A DNA stretch of 64,000 nt. Source: Liriodendron chinense. Lineage: Eukaryota; Streptophyta; Magnoliopsida; Magnoliales; Magnoliaceae. Of the stretch, positions 34,491 to 47,000 are shown in pieces. Location: assembly GCA_003013855.2 (NCBI GenBank), contig PVNU02001430.1, positions 806,001 to 870,000 of the forward strand. The letters are read 5' to 3'. A model generated the notes under the pieces. That model was not told the origin of the DNA. It did no database searches and worked only from the letters and a program-made list of their open reading frames with translations. Each line of letters starts with the position of its first letter. Positions within the stretch are counted from its first letter, which is position 1. The position numbers and the translations under genes were made by a program.

Positions 34491-35094
34491 ACTACACTGT
34501 GGAGACCTGCTCCCTCGTCATTTGATCGATGCTTGTTGTAGAGAGATGCTCAATAGGTATAGTTTGAACTATATCTCCTTCAGAAGCCGATGCTAATTTT
34601 GTCAAAGAATCGGCTAATTTATTTTCTGCTCGAAGAATATGAGTTAACTCGTATTTGTCTATTTTTGTGAGTAATTCCACCACTTTGGATTTATAGGCGG
34701 CCATCCTTTCATTTTTGGTTTCGAACTCGTCAATGACTTGATTAACAACGAGCTACGAATCGCTGAAAATGAGGAGGTTTTTTATCGAGAGCACGTTAGC
34801 CAACTAAAAACCAAAGATCAAAACTTCATATTCTGCTTCGTTATTTGAGGCATGAAAATCAAATCGCAAGGTGTATTCGAACGGTGAGTCATCTGGAGCG
34901 ACAAGGATCAATCCAACCCCACTCCCAGATGAGCATGAAGACCCATTTACAAATAACGACCAAGGTGGTTGGTCAAATGTAGATAATTTGGTTCCAGAAG
35001 TTTCGGCTGGAGGAGTCGTTGCTTCGATATGATCAGGGACTGGGTACGTGAACTCGGCAATGAAATCTGCAACGGCTTGCCCTTTAACGGTGGT
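34491..35094 (-). pseudogene. T second (archaeal-type) RNase H
   Basis: Minus strand: WSLFVNGSSCSSGSGVGLIL, where the first catalytic Asp reads Asn. FDFHASNNEAEYEVLIFGF with the Glu follows, then LLIFSDS with an Asp, and the frame closes with KVVELLTKIDKYELTHILR and NKLADSLTKLAS. This extra domain after the native RNase H is diagnostic of the Tat lineage. TAG stops fall at two places where relatives usually have Gln or Trp codons. Confidence 0.78.
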
Positions 35095-36193
35095 TCACGA
35101 GTAAAAGATAATCTCATGCTCACTAAGCTCGATTGCCCATTTAGTTAATCGTCCAGACACTTCAGGTTTTTGAAGGACTTGTCTCAGTGGTTGATCCGTA
35201 GGGATTATTATAGGATGGGCTTGAAAATAAGGCCGTAGCTTCTGTGCTGCAACTACCAAAGCCAAAGTAAGCTTTTCAATATCGGGGTATCTAATTTCGA
35301 CATCCACCATTGCACGAGTGATGTAATAAACGAGCTTTTGTACCCCAGAATCTTCTCTTATTAGAGTGGCGCTAACAGCCGTAGAAGACACAGCTAGATA
35401 AAGAAAAAGTTGCTCATGGGGGACAGGTTTAGACAAGATGGATGGTGAGCCCATGTATTGTTTCAATTGCTGGAAAGCCTCTTCACATTGTTGAGACCAT
35501 GCCCAATTGGACTTCAGGGTAGCGCGAAGTAACTTGAAAAAAGACAAGCATTTGTCGGATGCACGCAAGATGAAGCAATTCAAGGATGCAATGCGTCCAG
35601 CCAAACGTTGGACCTCTTCGACTGTAGAGGGTGACTTCATTTCTACCAAGGCCTTGATCTTCTCAAGGTTAGCTTTAATGCCTTGTTATCTGACCATAAA
35701 TCGAAGGAACTTCCCTGCAGAGACCCCAAATGCACATTTTTTTGGGTTCAGTTTCATCCAAAATTTACGCATCAAATCAAAGGCTTCTCAAAGGTCTGTG
35801 AGGTGATCGTCTACTATAACACTCTTGACAAGCATGTCATCAACATATACCTCCATAGTTTTGCCAATTTGCATAGCAAACATCTTATTGACTTAGTCGT
35901 TGGTAAGTTGCTCCAACATTCTTGAGACCGAATGATATTACCTTATAACAATATAGACCACGGTTTGTAATAAAAGCTATCCTCTTACGATCCGGTGGAT
36001 GCATCATGATCTGGTTATAACCAGAATAGGACATCCATGAAACTGAGCAAAGCATGTTCAGCCGTTGAATCAACTAACTGGTCGATCCGAGGGGTCGAAA
36101 AACTATCTTTAGACATGCTTTATTCAGATTGGTATAATCTACACACATCCTCCATTTGTCATTCGCTTTACGAACAAGGATGACGTTTGTGAC
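35095..36193 (-). pseudogene. pol: T reverse transcriptase and native RNase H, truncated at the N-terminus
   Basis: Minus strand from 36193: NVILVRKANDKWRMCVDYTNLNKAC, then (after a shift) YSGYNQIMMHPPDR and RGLYCYKVISFGLKNVGATYQ. Catalytic MEVYVDDMLV at about 35860-35830 keeps both aspartates. The 35649-35095 frame has VEEVQRLAGRIASLNCFI, FQQLKQYMGSP and LRPYFQAHPIIIPTDQPL with RNase H features. RT begins abruptly at the X insertion; upstream pol and gag are not in the window. Confidence 0.8.
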
Positions 36194-36364
36194 TGTTAGG
36201 CTTAAAATCTCACCCATGATAAAACAATGTACAACAGTCCATCTACGATGATTCAGATCAATTTTAAGATCGAAAAACATCCAAAAAATGCGATCGGACG
36301 CCAGCGCAGCCCTAACCTGTGCAGTCATGATCAAAACCTATAAATAATGTTTTGAATCAGAAAT

Positions 36365-36850
36365 GGACATGCGTATTGATGCCAAATAATCCAAAAATAC
36401 CTAAAAAACCTTAACCAGCAAGTTTGAATGTCATGTGGCATGTATTATTATTTGCGCGCAACGAATTGCGTTTTGCCCTATTTGGATCTGACTGAAAGGG
36501 ACTGAAAGCCAGCAAATGCTATTTTTGAAGGGAACTGGACATGCGTATTGCCACCAAATGATCCAAAATGTTCAGAAACCCTTAAGTACCAAGTTTGAAA
36601 GTCACGCTGCGTATATCTTTACCTGCGTACCTTGAAATGCATTTTGGCCTATTTGGATCTGACCGTAGGGGCCCAGAAGCCTATAAATGCTATTTTGGAA
36701 GGGAACTGGACATTCGTATTGCTGTCAAATGATCTAAAATGCCCAAAAATCCTTAACTCCCGAATTTGAATGCCGTACGATGTATACTTTTACCTACATG
36801 CACTGAAGTGCGTTTTGCCCCTGTTTGGAGCCGATCGGGAGGGTCCAAAT
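36365..36850 (+). repeat. Tandem array, about 172-bp unit x 2.8, in X LTR
   Basis: GGACATGCGTATTG starts units at 36365, 36537 and 36708 (the last reads GGACATTCGTATTG). Each unit ends with a CTATTTGGATCTGAC or TGTTTGGAGCCGA block. Confidence 0.88.
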
Positions 36851-37423
36851 TGGGAAAGAACTACCAAAATTCACAGCAGTTGATCATCCGTACCCTGACT
36901 CGTTCATTTCATGCAACATGCGCCCACGGGGCAGGCACATGCGCCAACCTTTCTCCCTTTCTCTCTCCTCACTTTTTCTCTCACATGAGCTTGAGGGGGT
37001 GCAACATGCGCCCACTTTAGGACACATGCACCCACAGCTCCTTGGGTATGTGCCTGGACGTTAGTTTGGGCATGGGATCTTCCGTGATGTGGCCTGCCTT
37101 CAATCTAGCCCGCCTTCCAATCATACTGACCCTCCTAGACACACCTTGGCGATATCTATCCATCCCCCAGGTCAGATTCCCCAACGATCGATGATAAATG
37201 ACCCAAATAAACGATTTAATAAAAAATGATCAACACTTAGCTAAATTTGCAAAATAAAAAATCCTTCCGAAAGAGCGGGAAATGGCCAAAATCAAGAAGA
37301 ATCGATCGGAATTCGACTGACGCCGAGAGGAAAGTTTACTTCTCCATAACATGACACATCATAATAATGCACTGCGACAAGGTTATCTGATTTTAGGATC
37401 CTCGAATACCCTAATTAAGCGGT

Positions 37424-37850
37424 AAACAGGCCCAGTACTCAGTCATTTTCAGCCCTGGAAAATGCCTTGTTGGCATGGAAATTGACTAATGCCAAGAGAA
37501 ACTAAATACAATTGCACTGATGCCAAAGCGAATCTATCATCATTACGATCCTAGTGGACATGATCCATCACTGTTCGAAGGAGATCGCTACTGGTATTCA
37601 CCGAATACCCAGATTAGACCATAAACAGGCCAAGTACTTAGTCATTTTCAGCCCTGGGAAGTGCCCTGTCGGCTTGAAAATCGACCAATGCCAAGTCAAA
37701 CTAACCGCGATCTCATCGGTGCCAAGGAAAACTTAGCATTCTCATGCTATAAAACAGCTGAATCAAGCATTTACAAGGCGCCATCCCTATCGTATATTAG
37801 ATATTGGCATAAACGGGCGCTTATCAGACCCGATACTTAGCCATTTGTAG
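37424..37850 (+). repeat. Imperfect repeats of about 195 bp in X LTR
   Basis: TAAACAGGCC...AGTCATTTTCAGCCCTGG occurs at about 37423 and 37621, and a diverged third start is at about 37812 (ATAAACGGGCG). Confidence 0.7.
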
Positions 37851-38319
37851 GCATCAGAAATGGCCGATCCAGTCCATCGAACTTAAACTTGTCAAAGAAA
37901 TGTGGATCAACACAGCTCATCCAAGTGATCCAATTTCTCATCCAAGTGGTCCAATCTCTTGAAACATCAATCATTAACAATAATATGGTTGAATGAAAGA
38001 CATGCATAAAGCAGATTATCCAAATCAAGTGCATAATCCACCCGGTGCACTAAACATCAAGCATAAGTGTAACCTTCTCTCGAGTATGCAATCAAGTATA
38101 TTTACTTTGTGCTCCTTGTATCTATTACATGAATTTTATTCATCCCGCATAGAGATGTGAAACTAAATCAAAGGGAGCATGGTTATCATCGAAAACCATA
38201 ACCAAAGAGTTCCAAAACATCTGAAATACTTCATCATGAACTATTATCGCTAAAACCTAGTTGATGTACTTCCCATCCAAAGCGGGGTCCGTCAGTTGAG
38301 TAGTTAAGGTAATCGCGGC

Positions 38320-38960
38320 GTGTCTTCCTGAAAGTCATTCCATCCATGGAGACGATCAATGAAACTGTGTTGCACCACCGACAACCATAATGTGTCTTCC
38401 TAAAAGTCATTCCGTCCACGGAGATGATCAATGACACTATGTTGTACCATTTGGCAGCCATATCTGTCTTTCTGAAAGTCATTCCATCCACGGAGACGAT
38501 CAATGACACTATGTCGTATCATTTGGTAGTTATAATGCATCTTCCTGAAAGTCACTCATTGACAGAAATGGCCAGTGACACTGTGTTGTACCATTTAGCA
38601 GCCATGATGTATCCTGAAAGTCACTCATCGACAGAAACGGTCAGTGACACTGTGTTATATCATATGGCAGCCGTAATATGCTTTCCGATGGTCACCCGTT
38701 CACAGTAACGGATACTGACACTGTATTAAGCATGGCAACCATGGCGTATCTTCCTGAAAGTCACTCATTGATAGAAACGGTGAGTAACACTGTGATACAC
38801 TACATGGGAACCATGGCGTGTCTTCCTGAAAGTCACTCATTGACAGAAACGGTTAATGACACTGTGTTGCACTACATGGGAATCGTGACATGTCTTCTTG
38901 AAAGTCACCTGTCCACGAAAATGGTCAAGGACACTATGATACATGACTCGATCAAAATCC
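38320..38960 (+). repeat. Tandem array, 70-73-bp unit x about 9, in X LTR
   Basis: CTTCCTGAAAGTCA-type starts recur at 38324, 38396, 38468, 38541, about 38610, 38680, 38751, 38822 and 38894. The remainder of each unit carries GACACTGTGTT. Apparent reading frames here follow the near-multiple-of-3 period and are not genes. Confidence 0.88.
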
Positions 38961-39544
38961 TAGTTGCTTCTCAACTAGGATCACCCGAAAGAACATGGGA
39001 CAAGCATTTAACTTGTCAAAACGATGGTTTAGTCCATAAGAAATCTGAAACTTGGTCTTTACAACCGTGAACTCAAGACCATAGTCCCTGATGATTTAAA
39101 TCACTTGCTCGATCTATCCGAGTTTTCTCCCTAATATTCCATCTATTGTATAACTAAATTCATAGTGGAATATTGTCACTTTGTGCCATGGTTTTCTCCC
39201 GTAAGGGTTTCCACGTAAAAATCTGTGTTGTTTGTATTGTGCTTTATTTACATTTATGCTCTTTTAATGCTATATTTAACTTATCTATGATGCATTCATA
39301 CATTTACTTTTGCCTTTTAATCAAGGGTGATCATCCATTGATGTAATTAAGGGATCGTGACCAGTTCACAGCCTGAAATGTAAAAGATCTTGGAATCTTT
39401 GGAATAAAATTTACCTTACAATGCTTTCTCGTATGTACTTTGTGAATGCCTATGATTGTCTATAAATGTCTCTATTACTTAAAATTCCTCAGAATAACGA
39501 AACACAACAAAACTACCTTTGAGCATTTTTTAGTTTTAACAAAC

Positions 39545-39562
39545 TGGCGACTCTGTTGGGGA
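39545..39562 (+). other. X primer binding site, Tat/Ogre type
   Basis: TGGCGACTCTGTTGGGGA, 3 bases after the LTR end. This form (TGGCGACTC...GGGGA) is common in Tat/Ogre elements. A partial second copy, TGGTGACTCTCAAAGGGA, is at about 39694. Confidence 0.8.
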
Positions 39563-40186
39563 TTAAACAATACCAGAATCTCTTGTTATCTCTGAGTAAA
39601 GAAACGTTCTGAGATAAATCATTTGCAGAAACGAATGTATGCATAAGAAAGTTACTGCAAGGAGAAATGTCCGGCGCCTTCACAGGTGTCAAACTGGTGA
39701 CTCTCAAAGGGAACGTTCTTCCCTTCATCTTTAAGGCACTTGTATAGCTTCTCTTAATGACAGGTACCACGATCAAAGGATGCCAAAATATCGACTCTAC
39801 AAATCACTAAACAACTCACTACGTTCCTACCAAACTAGTCAGATCAGAAGAGAGCATTTCGTAGGAAGCCTATGCGAAGCACAACATTCTCATATTATGA
39901 CGTCCTCGTCACAAGATCTCTTACTACTATCCTGGTATTCTGGAATCCCTTAGCTTAATAAGATTGCAATTCAAAGTTGATGGTCTCTTATACGTATGGT
40001 TATGTGTGAAGATGACAGGGATATTTTATTATTATCAATCTTTTATACATACACACATGGTCCTATATGAAGATGATCAGAACGTCTCGCTATATATATT
40101 CGTCTTTCATATTTTTTTATCGAATCTCCTCATCATTATTGTGATATTCTTCTACTTATATGAGGACAAGTCAGAACCAGAAATCT

Positions 40187-40252
<66 letters not shown>

Positions 40253-40371
40253 CATATGGTCATATATGAAGATGATCAGGGCATTCTATTATGTATCACT
40301 TTGCTTTGAGAATATCAACGACTTTCTTTTATGAATAATTTCACAACAAGAATATACGATTAAAGATTATG
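39563..40371 (+). other. X leader (no gene), with (TA)n
   Basis: Noncoding. A pure TA run occupies 40189-40248. TATGAAGATGATCAG-type phrases recur near 40000, 40068 and 40266, an imperfect repeat around the microsatellite. Confidence 0.7.
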
Positions 40372-40624
40372 ATCAGTGTTGAACCTCCAATTTATACATT
40401 GCATTGCCCAGTACATCACATTATATGCACGGTTTTCATGCTCAAAAAGCCTATCTATGCATGTTTTGTGATTTCAGGGATGAGAGCGGACTTCACCAAA
40501 TTGGAGACTAAAAAGGGCCATTTGAAGCCATTGGATGAAGAAGAAAGAAGGACCAAAGAAAGTAGAAAGAGAAGATAAGAAAGGAAGAAAGAAGCAAAAG
40601 GAGAAAAGCAGAAATAGAGGCCAA

Positions 40625-40833
40625 GACCGGTCGTGCGACCGGTCGTCCATCGCCAGGACCGGTCGTCCGACCGGTCCGATTTTACACAGAAGGAAATTTT
40701 TCGGAGAAGGTCACTGGACCATTCACGACCGGTCGTGCGACCGGTCCTTCAATTAAATTTTAAAGAAAAAATTTTAGAAAAACTCGCTGGACTGTTTTTG
40801 GACATTTTGCGACCGGTCGTGCGACCGGTCGTC
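40625..40833 (+). promoter_or_regulatory. U3 palindrome cluster (solo LTR 40377)
   Basis: Four paired arms, three of the form GACCGGTCGTGCGACCGGTC (40625, 40729, 40811) and one GACCGGTCGTCCGACCGGTC (40656). Confidence 0.6.
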
Positions 40834-41123
40834 TGCGTAATAAAGCTTCTCCGTGAAGCTCCAAGATTTTCTGCGTAGTGCGTAACCTTACGCAAATTCT
40901 GGATGTTTCCGACGCAAATTCTGGATGTTTCCGACGCAAAGGGCTTCCACACTATAAAAGGACACCTAGGGGCTCTTCCTGGGTCATCATAGAAGCCAAG
41001 GAAGGTCGTGGGAACAGACGAAGTCGTCGTGGAGCGTCAGCAACCCTCCAATTTTCGGTTTTTCTAGTTTTTATGCTTTCTTATTTGAGTTCTAGTTGTA
41101 GTATGACAATGCTCGGCTAGAAT

Positions 41124-41143
41124 CTCTCAGATAAGGCTGAGAG
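41124..41143 (+). promoter_or_regulatory. Conserved LTR stem-loop (solo LTR 40377)
   Basis: CTCTCAGA-TAAG-GCTGAGAG, 171 nt after the TATA box. The fifth pair is C-G here where the Y LTR has T-A. Confidence 0.62.
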
Positions 41144-41848
41144 GTGAAGCTTGTAGTTTATTTCATGTTTGATTCAGTTTAATTCAAGTAATTTCAATTC
41201 AAGTTTGAATTTTTGTTTATTTTATTCCCTTGAGTTGGTAGTTTGAGATGTTTTATGAGAGTTCATGTGCTCCAAACATGAATTCCTTGCAATTCTCTGA
41301 GATTATCATATGATGCTTGTTTAGATTCGAATTATAGTAATCCTTGACCAGGCCATAGTCCATAGGCATGGCTGTTACTCCGAAGGCTATGATTTTGAAT
41401 TCTACATTGATTGAATGGGACTAGAACTTGGAAGTTCAGCTTGATTGGAATTGAATGTGTTTGAATGCTTTATTTTCCAACTAGATGAGAGATAGGACTT
41501 CAAATCTAGTTGTGTTCTCTACTTGGATTGATTGGATTGACATGGGATTGCTACAAGTGGATCCTTGAATGCCTTAGTACCTTAAATTACTGATTTTCCA
41601 TTAAGTTTCTGTTTTAGTTTAATTACTCAATTGAATCTTATTTCTTGCAAAACTGAGTTGCTGGAATAGTTTGAAAATTATTTCTAATTCCTTGTGGATC
41701 GACCTCGGTCTTACCGAGTTTTATTACTACATCGCAGCCTTACACTTGAGGTGAGCGAACAATCAGATAGGTATTATTTATGGATTTCTAAACCATAGGA
41801 CATCTTTCATCAAAAGGAGGCGGTCTTGCAAAACAACGAGCCAAATAT

Positions 41849-41975
41849 GCTAGGGGCAAGCCCCAATATATGATGAGAAACTCAAGTTTATAGAAGAAGA
41901 CAACTAGGGGCAAGCCCCAATATATGATGAGAAATTCAAATCTGTAGAAAGAAATGACTGGGGGTAGGCCAGGAA
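41849..41975 (+). repeat. Three copies of a 54-bp unit with GGGGCAAGCCCC
   Basis: TAGGGGCAAGCCCCAATATA occurs at about 41851 and 41905, and a diverged third (CTGGGGGTAGGCC) at about 41959. The GGGGCAAGCCCC core is a short inverted repeat. It lies between the solo LTR and the end of the PMD gene. Confidence 0.7.
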
Positions 41976-43384
41976 GGTCAATAGATAAACCTGACAACAA
42001 GCAACTGGGTGAAAATTTTAGATTTATGACACGGACATCTTTTGAAAGCGATAATCTAATGATGCGCAGGTTAAGTAAAAGGGAAGTACTATTTTTACGC
42101 ATTTTTCTATTTATGTTTTAATTGATATGCTTAGCTCACATTAAAATCATACATAACACATCATCTTATACATGCTAGTTTGAAATGCACAACACCAAGA
42201 GGTAGTTTAGTAAAAGAATCAATGTTATTACATTGAATCACGAAGCACACAATTACTAGTTCCAATGACGATTACATCATATGCAAGTATCAGTTAAGCA
42301 TTCAAAGTAAATTTCTAAATTTTCTTTTGTCTGACAATGACTATAAAGATTAAAAAAATAAAATTACAGCTTCTCCAGGCACCCTGCTACGAACTGCATC
42401 ACGTCTTTCCATGCTGCTTCCATGGTAGCCTTTGCCTCCGCTAGTACCAGCGCAGGATCTGGGATGTCACGAAGTTCAATTTCTAAATCTGCCATTTGCT
42501 TGCTTGCCACCTCTCCTTCACTCTCAAGCCATACGACCTCAATACGATTCTGATTAATGACAAGGTCGAGACGAGCAACCTCAAGATCTATGTGTTCGCT
42601 CCCCAAGTGTAGGGTTGCGATGTAGTAATAATTCGGTAGAGACTGAGATCATTCTCAGGGACTAATATAGGAATTCTCAGACTTTCTTCTAATAATCTCT
42701 AATTGAAATCAAACTACAATAATCTATAATTGTGAATGTAGGAGAATAATCTGTACTTTAAGATGAAATTAATAATCTAAAGAAGCACTAGGGTGTCGAG
42801 GATCCACTTGTAGCAATCCTTGATGCATAACTCGCATTGGTTTCTCAATTACACAACTAGAATCAAATCCTATCTAGCCGAAATATGGAGCGGTTAATTC
42901 AGCAAAACAGTCTGTCCCATGTGTTATTCATCAACATGATTCACTCAATTCAAGTTAGGACTTGAGCACACTCAATGTATAGGTCAATCCTAGTTCCAAT
43001 GGGTTAAGATCATAATCATAATAATCATCAAACCCTGTCACTAGGCTTAACTATATTACGATTTGAACTTCATCCAAATCATATAAATAAGCAATACATG
43101 TTTCAGATTTCTCATAAAAAGTAGAACTTTGGTTTGAAGTTCCCACATGAAGAACCAAGTCTAGAGCATCTTGAATTCGATTCCTCGGAGCGTACAGGTC
43201 TAGTTCTATGCAAAACAACAAAGAAATAAAGCAATTCTTCTAAACATCCATGAGTCATCATAAGATTAAGAAAAACTACTTAGAACTTTATTCAAACTCA
43301 ACAAACCATTGTTCAATCAATAAAAATCCAACTTGAAACCAATAAAAACGAATTAAAGCATCTTAGATATACTACAAGCTTCAC

Positions 43385-43404
43385 CTCTTAGCCCTAGCTA
43401 AGAG
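43385..43404 (-). promoter_or_regulatory. Conserved LTR stem-loop (solo LTR 42593)
   Basis: Minus strand CTCTTAGC-TAGG-GCTAAGAG, all eight pairs formed, about 161 nt after the TATA box. Confidence 0.65.
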
Positions 43405-43661
43405 GTTTAGCCGGCCATGCTAAAGAAAAACAGAAAATTTAATGAAAACATGAAGAACTAGAAGTAAAACTAAGAAGGGGAAGTATAAAACTCCAAAAAC
43501 CAACTCCCACTATGATAGATCTCTTCTAGGATGCCTTAGGAACATAGTGGAGGACCTCTTTTATAGCTTTCAAGTCTTCATAGCGCAGAATCTTCGAGAA
43601 TTTGCGTAAAACTCACGCACTGCGCAGAGAAATCCAGACCAAAAATAGTAGTTTCTGAACT

Positions 43662-44095
43662 TGAGCGATTGGGCGATTGATCGATTGGCTGAGCGATCAA
43701 TCGATGGGTCCTAGCGATCAATCGATCAAGGTTGGGCGATCAATCGATGGGAGCAAAAAGTGTCCAAAGAGTTCAACAGTAATTCCTAATTTTTTATGAT
43801 CTAAGCGATTGATCTCTGGAGCTGGGTGATGGATCGGTGATGATTGGCGATCAATTGGTGATAGCCGGGCGATTGATCAATCGGACCAAAAAGTGTCAAA
43901 AGAGTTTCAACAGCAATTCTTTAAAAATTTGCATTCTGTCGATTGATCTCTAGGCTGGGCAATCAATTGTAATTCTGCACTTCAGTCTAGTAACAATTTA
44001 GTCAATTTCTGCTATGAGCGATCAAGTCGCTCAAGTCTGTCGATCAATCGCTCAGGCTGAGCGATCAATCGATGGATCAATCTCTGGATCAATCT
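43662..44095 (-). promoter_or_regulatory. U3 palindrome cluster with ATCAATCGAT core
   Basis: Many copies of GCGATCAATCGAT and variants, up to 530 bp upstream of the TATA box on the minus strand. Same position as the ACCGGT clusters of other LTRs but an unrelated core. Confidence 0.55.
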
Positions 44096-47000
44096 TCAGA
44101 AATTGCAACTTTCAGCATTTTACTTTTATGGCCCTGCAGCTCTGCACTTTGCTTTTTCAGGACAATTCAGGACTTTTAACATGATTTCTTTAAGGTTTTT
44201 CTTCTCTTCTTTGGTTCATCAAAGCTTGGTCTTTAATGTATGTAAAGTGCTCTCTCAAGCCTTGAATTAGTGAAATCTCCATCTCATTCCTACAATCACA
44301 AATCATGCATTAAAGTAGTCTTTTAATCATGCAACCCATGTATAATATGTGATGAATTCGGATTAGAATATGCACAATTCAGAGCTCAACACTATGGCCG
44401 CTTGTTCTGTCTGCAGCCGCACCATCTCGGATCTGACATCAGCAAGACGATTAATACACCCGCGACGTTGAGTCTCACTATCCGCCAATTTCATTCTAGC
44501 ACCCACTATCGAGTGTTCTCACTGCTCTACGACAGGCTGCAAAGAAGACAACACTCACCACTTCTCTTTAGCCATAGGGTCAGGTTCAATCCATTCAGCC
44601 ATAGCAACGTGCACAATAGAATCCTCGAAAGAAGAAATGCGGCGCACTATTTTGGATACATCATGCGTGATTACCCCTGCGCAGGCTTTCAATGCTTTCA
44701 TTCCAGCTCTGAGTGTATGCCACTTGCATGGCTTAGCCAACACCTTTGAGATACTGGACAGTAGACCTCTCAGTATGCTCTGCCCAAAACAGTCTAAACA
44801 ATCGAAACAAGGAATGTTGAATGCTCCGTGAGCAGTAGCATCAGAACTGACAATAACCGTAACAAAAGAAATAGAGCAAGTATGCAATGAAATGATAAGT
44901 ACAGAAAAAAGAATACACCAAGAAGTTATGAAAGAGCTATACTAGAAGATCAGTCGACGACAGGTTTCGAGGAATCCGCAGTGTATATAGTCGCATCAAC
45001 GAATGGCTCAATGATTTGAGTTAATAGCGTTGAAGTCACATCTAGAAGTTCAGTAGTATCGCTATCAGTATCGATCACTTCAGTTGCCGCCGGCGACTCC
45101 GCCATGTGCTCAACACTAGAAGCGCTAGGGGCCACAAACATGGTTGTGTTATTCACCGACATAGTGGTCCCTTGTAGGTTATCCTCTCCAATCTACCCGA
45201 CCTGCTCTCTCACACCGACGTAGTCTGGTATTTTATTCGCGAGCTAGGTCATCGTCGGGTCCTCTTCACTAATTAACCGATTGTCATCATTATCACCTTC
45301 AACCACCAGAAGATGTGTGAACCCTGCTTCTTATGACCAGTTCACTAAAGGTACTCCAAAAGTATGCCAGCCGTCCAACGCTGTATCCTCCTTATGACGG
45401 TCAATTGACACACTCAGAGAAGTCTTATGCCTAATACTTAACGACAGATATGCTTCAGCCTGCTCCCTAAAGTAACCCAATCCATCAGTAAGGATCTCTG
45501 TTAGCTTGGAGGAGGAATGTAGATCAGATCATCAACAGAGCTGCTGTTCCGAATCAAAGCATATTGATGCACCCACCATCACAGCAAGCCATAAGGACCG
45601 CAGTCTTCCGATAAAGGCCAGGAAGCATGAACCTTGCGCCCGTTTGTGTCATTAGAAGTTGACGCCATATCCCTTCCCAGTGTGCAGGACCCGTGCCGTA
45701 TGCCCGCTCTACTTTGGCTACATCCGGTAACGTTATTGGAGCACCCTGATCATATTCGAATTGCCTGGAAAACCGGCTAAGGTAATAAGGCTCCCGCCAG
45801 AACTCTATTCCTTCGCGCAGTGGAAGTGAAGCAGTGCGAATAGACACTAAAAACTCCTTATCAAGATTATTCACAGAACGCACGTAGTCAACGACTTCTT
45901 GATCCTCTTCGACGTTAGAAACAGGAAAGTGGTAGAAGCAAATCTCTGCCAACTGCCAATCTTTAAAGCTATCCAATCAGATGACTGCACTATCATCTCA
46001 AGTTTTCTGTAGCGATAAAGAGGTGCGTGATCGACATGGAGATACAAAAAAGATCTATTCCATATGTCCACGGAAAATATATGCCCAACCACCAGCAGAA
46101 AAAATGTCATGGGCAATAAGCCGTGTTCATCCCTCACCCAGGTTGATCTTTGTTACTGGTGATATTGCCGAAAGCCCTATATAGACTACATAGCACTGGT
46201 AATGCTAAAGAATATCGATGACCATTTGTAAGAGCTCCTGCCACGACAAAGCAAGAAACCCTGACCCCATCAGCACCCTTAGAATTAGGCAACACAGCTG
46301 CCTACAACTAGTAAGCTAAGAAGCCCGCTAGTTCACAAGTCGGTATAAGCTCATTCGGATTGCGGAATCTATGTTCGAAACATTCCTTCATTAAGACTTG
46401 GTCTTCCTGCGGGGTTTCATATTCTTCATAATCAATGCTTCAAAAAGAAAGGAAAGTTCCATGTTAAAAGCAAAGAAACAGAAAGCATGCAAAATACAAA
46501 GTACAAAAAAGGTATCGGAAGAAATATTACTTCATCCTCTAGTTAAAGTATATCAACCAGTCGTCGTAATAAATCTTTGTAATATTGTCGAACTGCAACA
46601 ACTCAGTAAAGAGCTCTAGACAAGCCTTCAAATGGTAAGCATCTCGAGGACTTTCGAGCTGAGACGAAGACAACTCTTTATCAGTTGAGATATATTCCTG
46701 GCAATATTCTCCTATTATGGACAAGCCAGCCATCATCCGGAAATCCCATAAAGTTATGCTCATCTCCCCATATGGAAAATGGAATGAATTGGTACCAGAA
46801 GACCAGTAGCTAAAGAAGCTCCGAATGATTGTTAGATCACGGAAGAAATGCCCAGAGGTTGCATCGATAGCCTGATACAGGCTGACTTGCTTCAAAACCC
46901 TCACGTGACGGACTAAAATCTCTTTTGCCCATGGCTCATAGCCAACTCGCTCATTTAGATGGCCTCGCGTACGGAAACTTCTCGTTGCCCACATCATCAT

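Larger units (their letters stand above)
22020..36193 (-). mobile_element. T: Tat-lineage Ty3/gypsy element with antisense ORF, 5' part missing
   Basis: On the minus strand the order from the right is RT, RNase H, archaeal-type RNase H, integrase, 3' untranslated region with an antisense ORF, polypurine tract and 3' LTR. This order and the second RNase H are typical of the Tat lineage. It is inserted in the gag of E3 (TCAGA at 22015-22019 is the expected target duplication). It is interrupted by element N at 23339-30908, and RT is cut at 36194 by element X. Gag and the 5' LTR would lie beyond X. 32842-33265 is noncoding. Confidence 0.82.
36194..39541 (+). repeat. X 5' LTR (3348 bp)
   Basis: TGTTAGGC...TTTTAACA. 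It contains three unrelated tandem arrays and a candidate TATA box (TATAAAA at 37748). No coding frame is supported. Confidence 0.75.
40377..41761 (+). mobile_element. Solo Athila-like LTR in X leader (1385 bp)
   Basis: TGTTGAACC...GCGAACA with perfect target duplication ATCAG (40372-40376, 41762-41766). Closest to the N LTRs. TATAAAA is at 40953. Confidence 0.93.
42593..44391 (-). mobile_element. Solo Athila-like LTR inside the PMD gene (1799 bp)
   Basis: Plus-strand ends TGTTCGCTCC and GAGCTCAACA; perfect target duplication CTATG (42588-42592, 44392-44396). Removing it joins the coiled-coil frame (QTEQAA to IDLEVARLD). The minus-strand TATA box is at 43565-43559. Confidence 0.93.

Noticed and set aside
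38234..39070. Long frames on both strands in the 72-bp array
   Set aside because: Frames follow the repeat period (a multiple of 3), have low complexity, and no domain.
39964..40269. Frame with an Ile-Tyr run
   Set aside because: Translation of the TA microsatellite.
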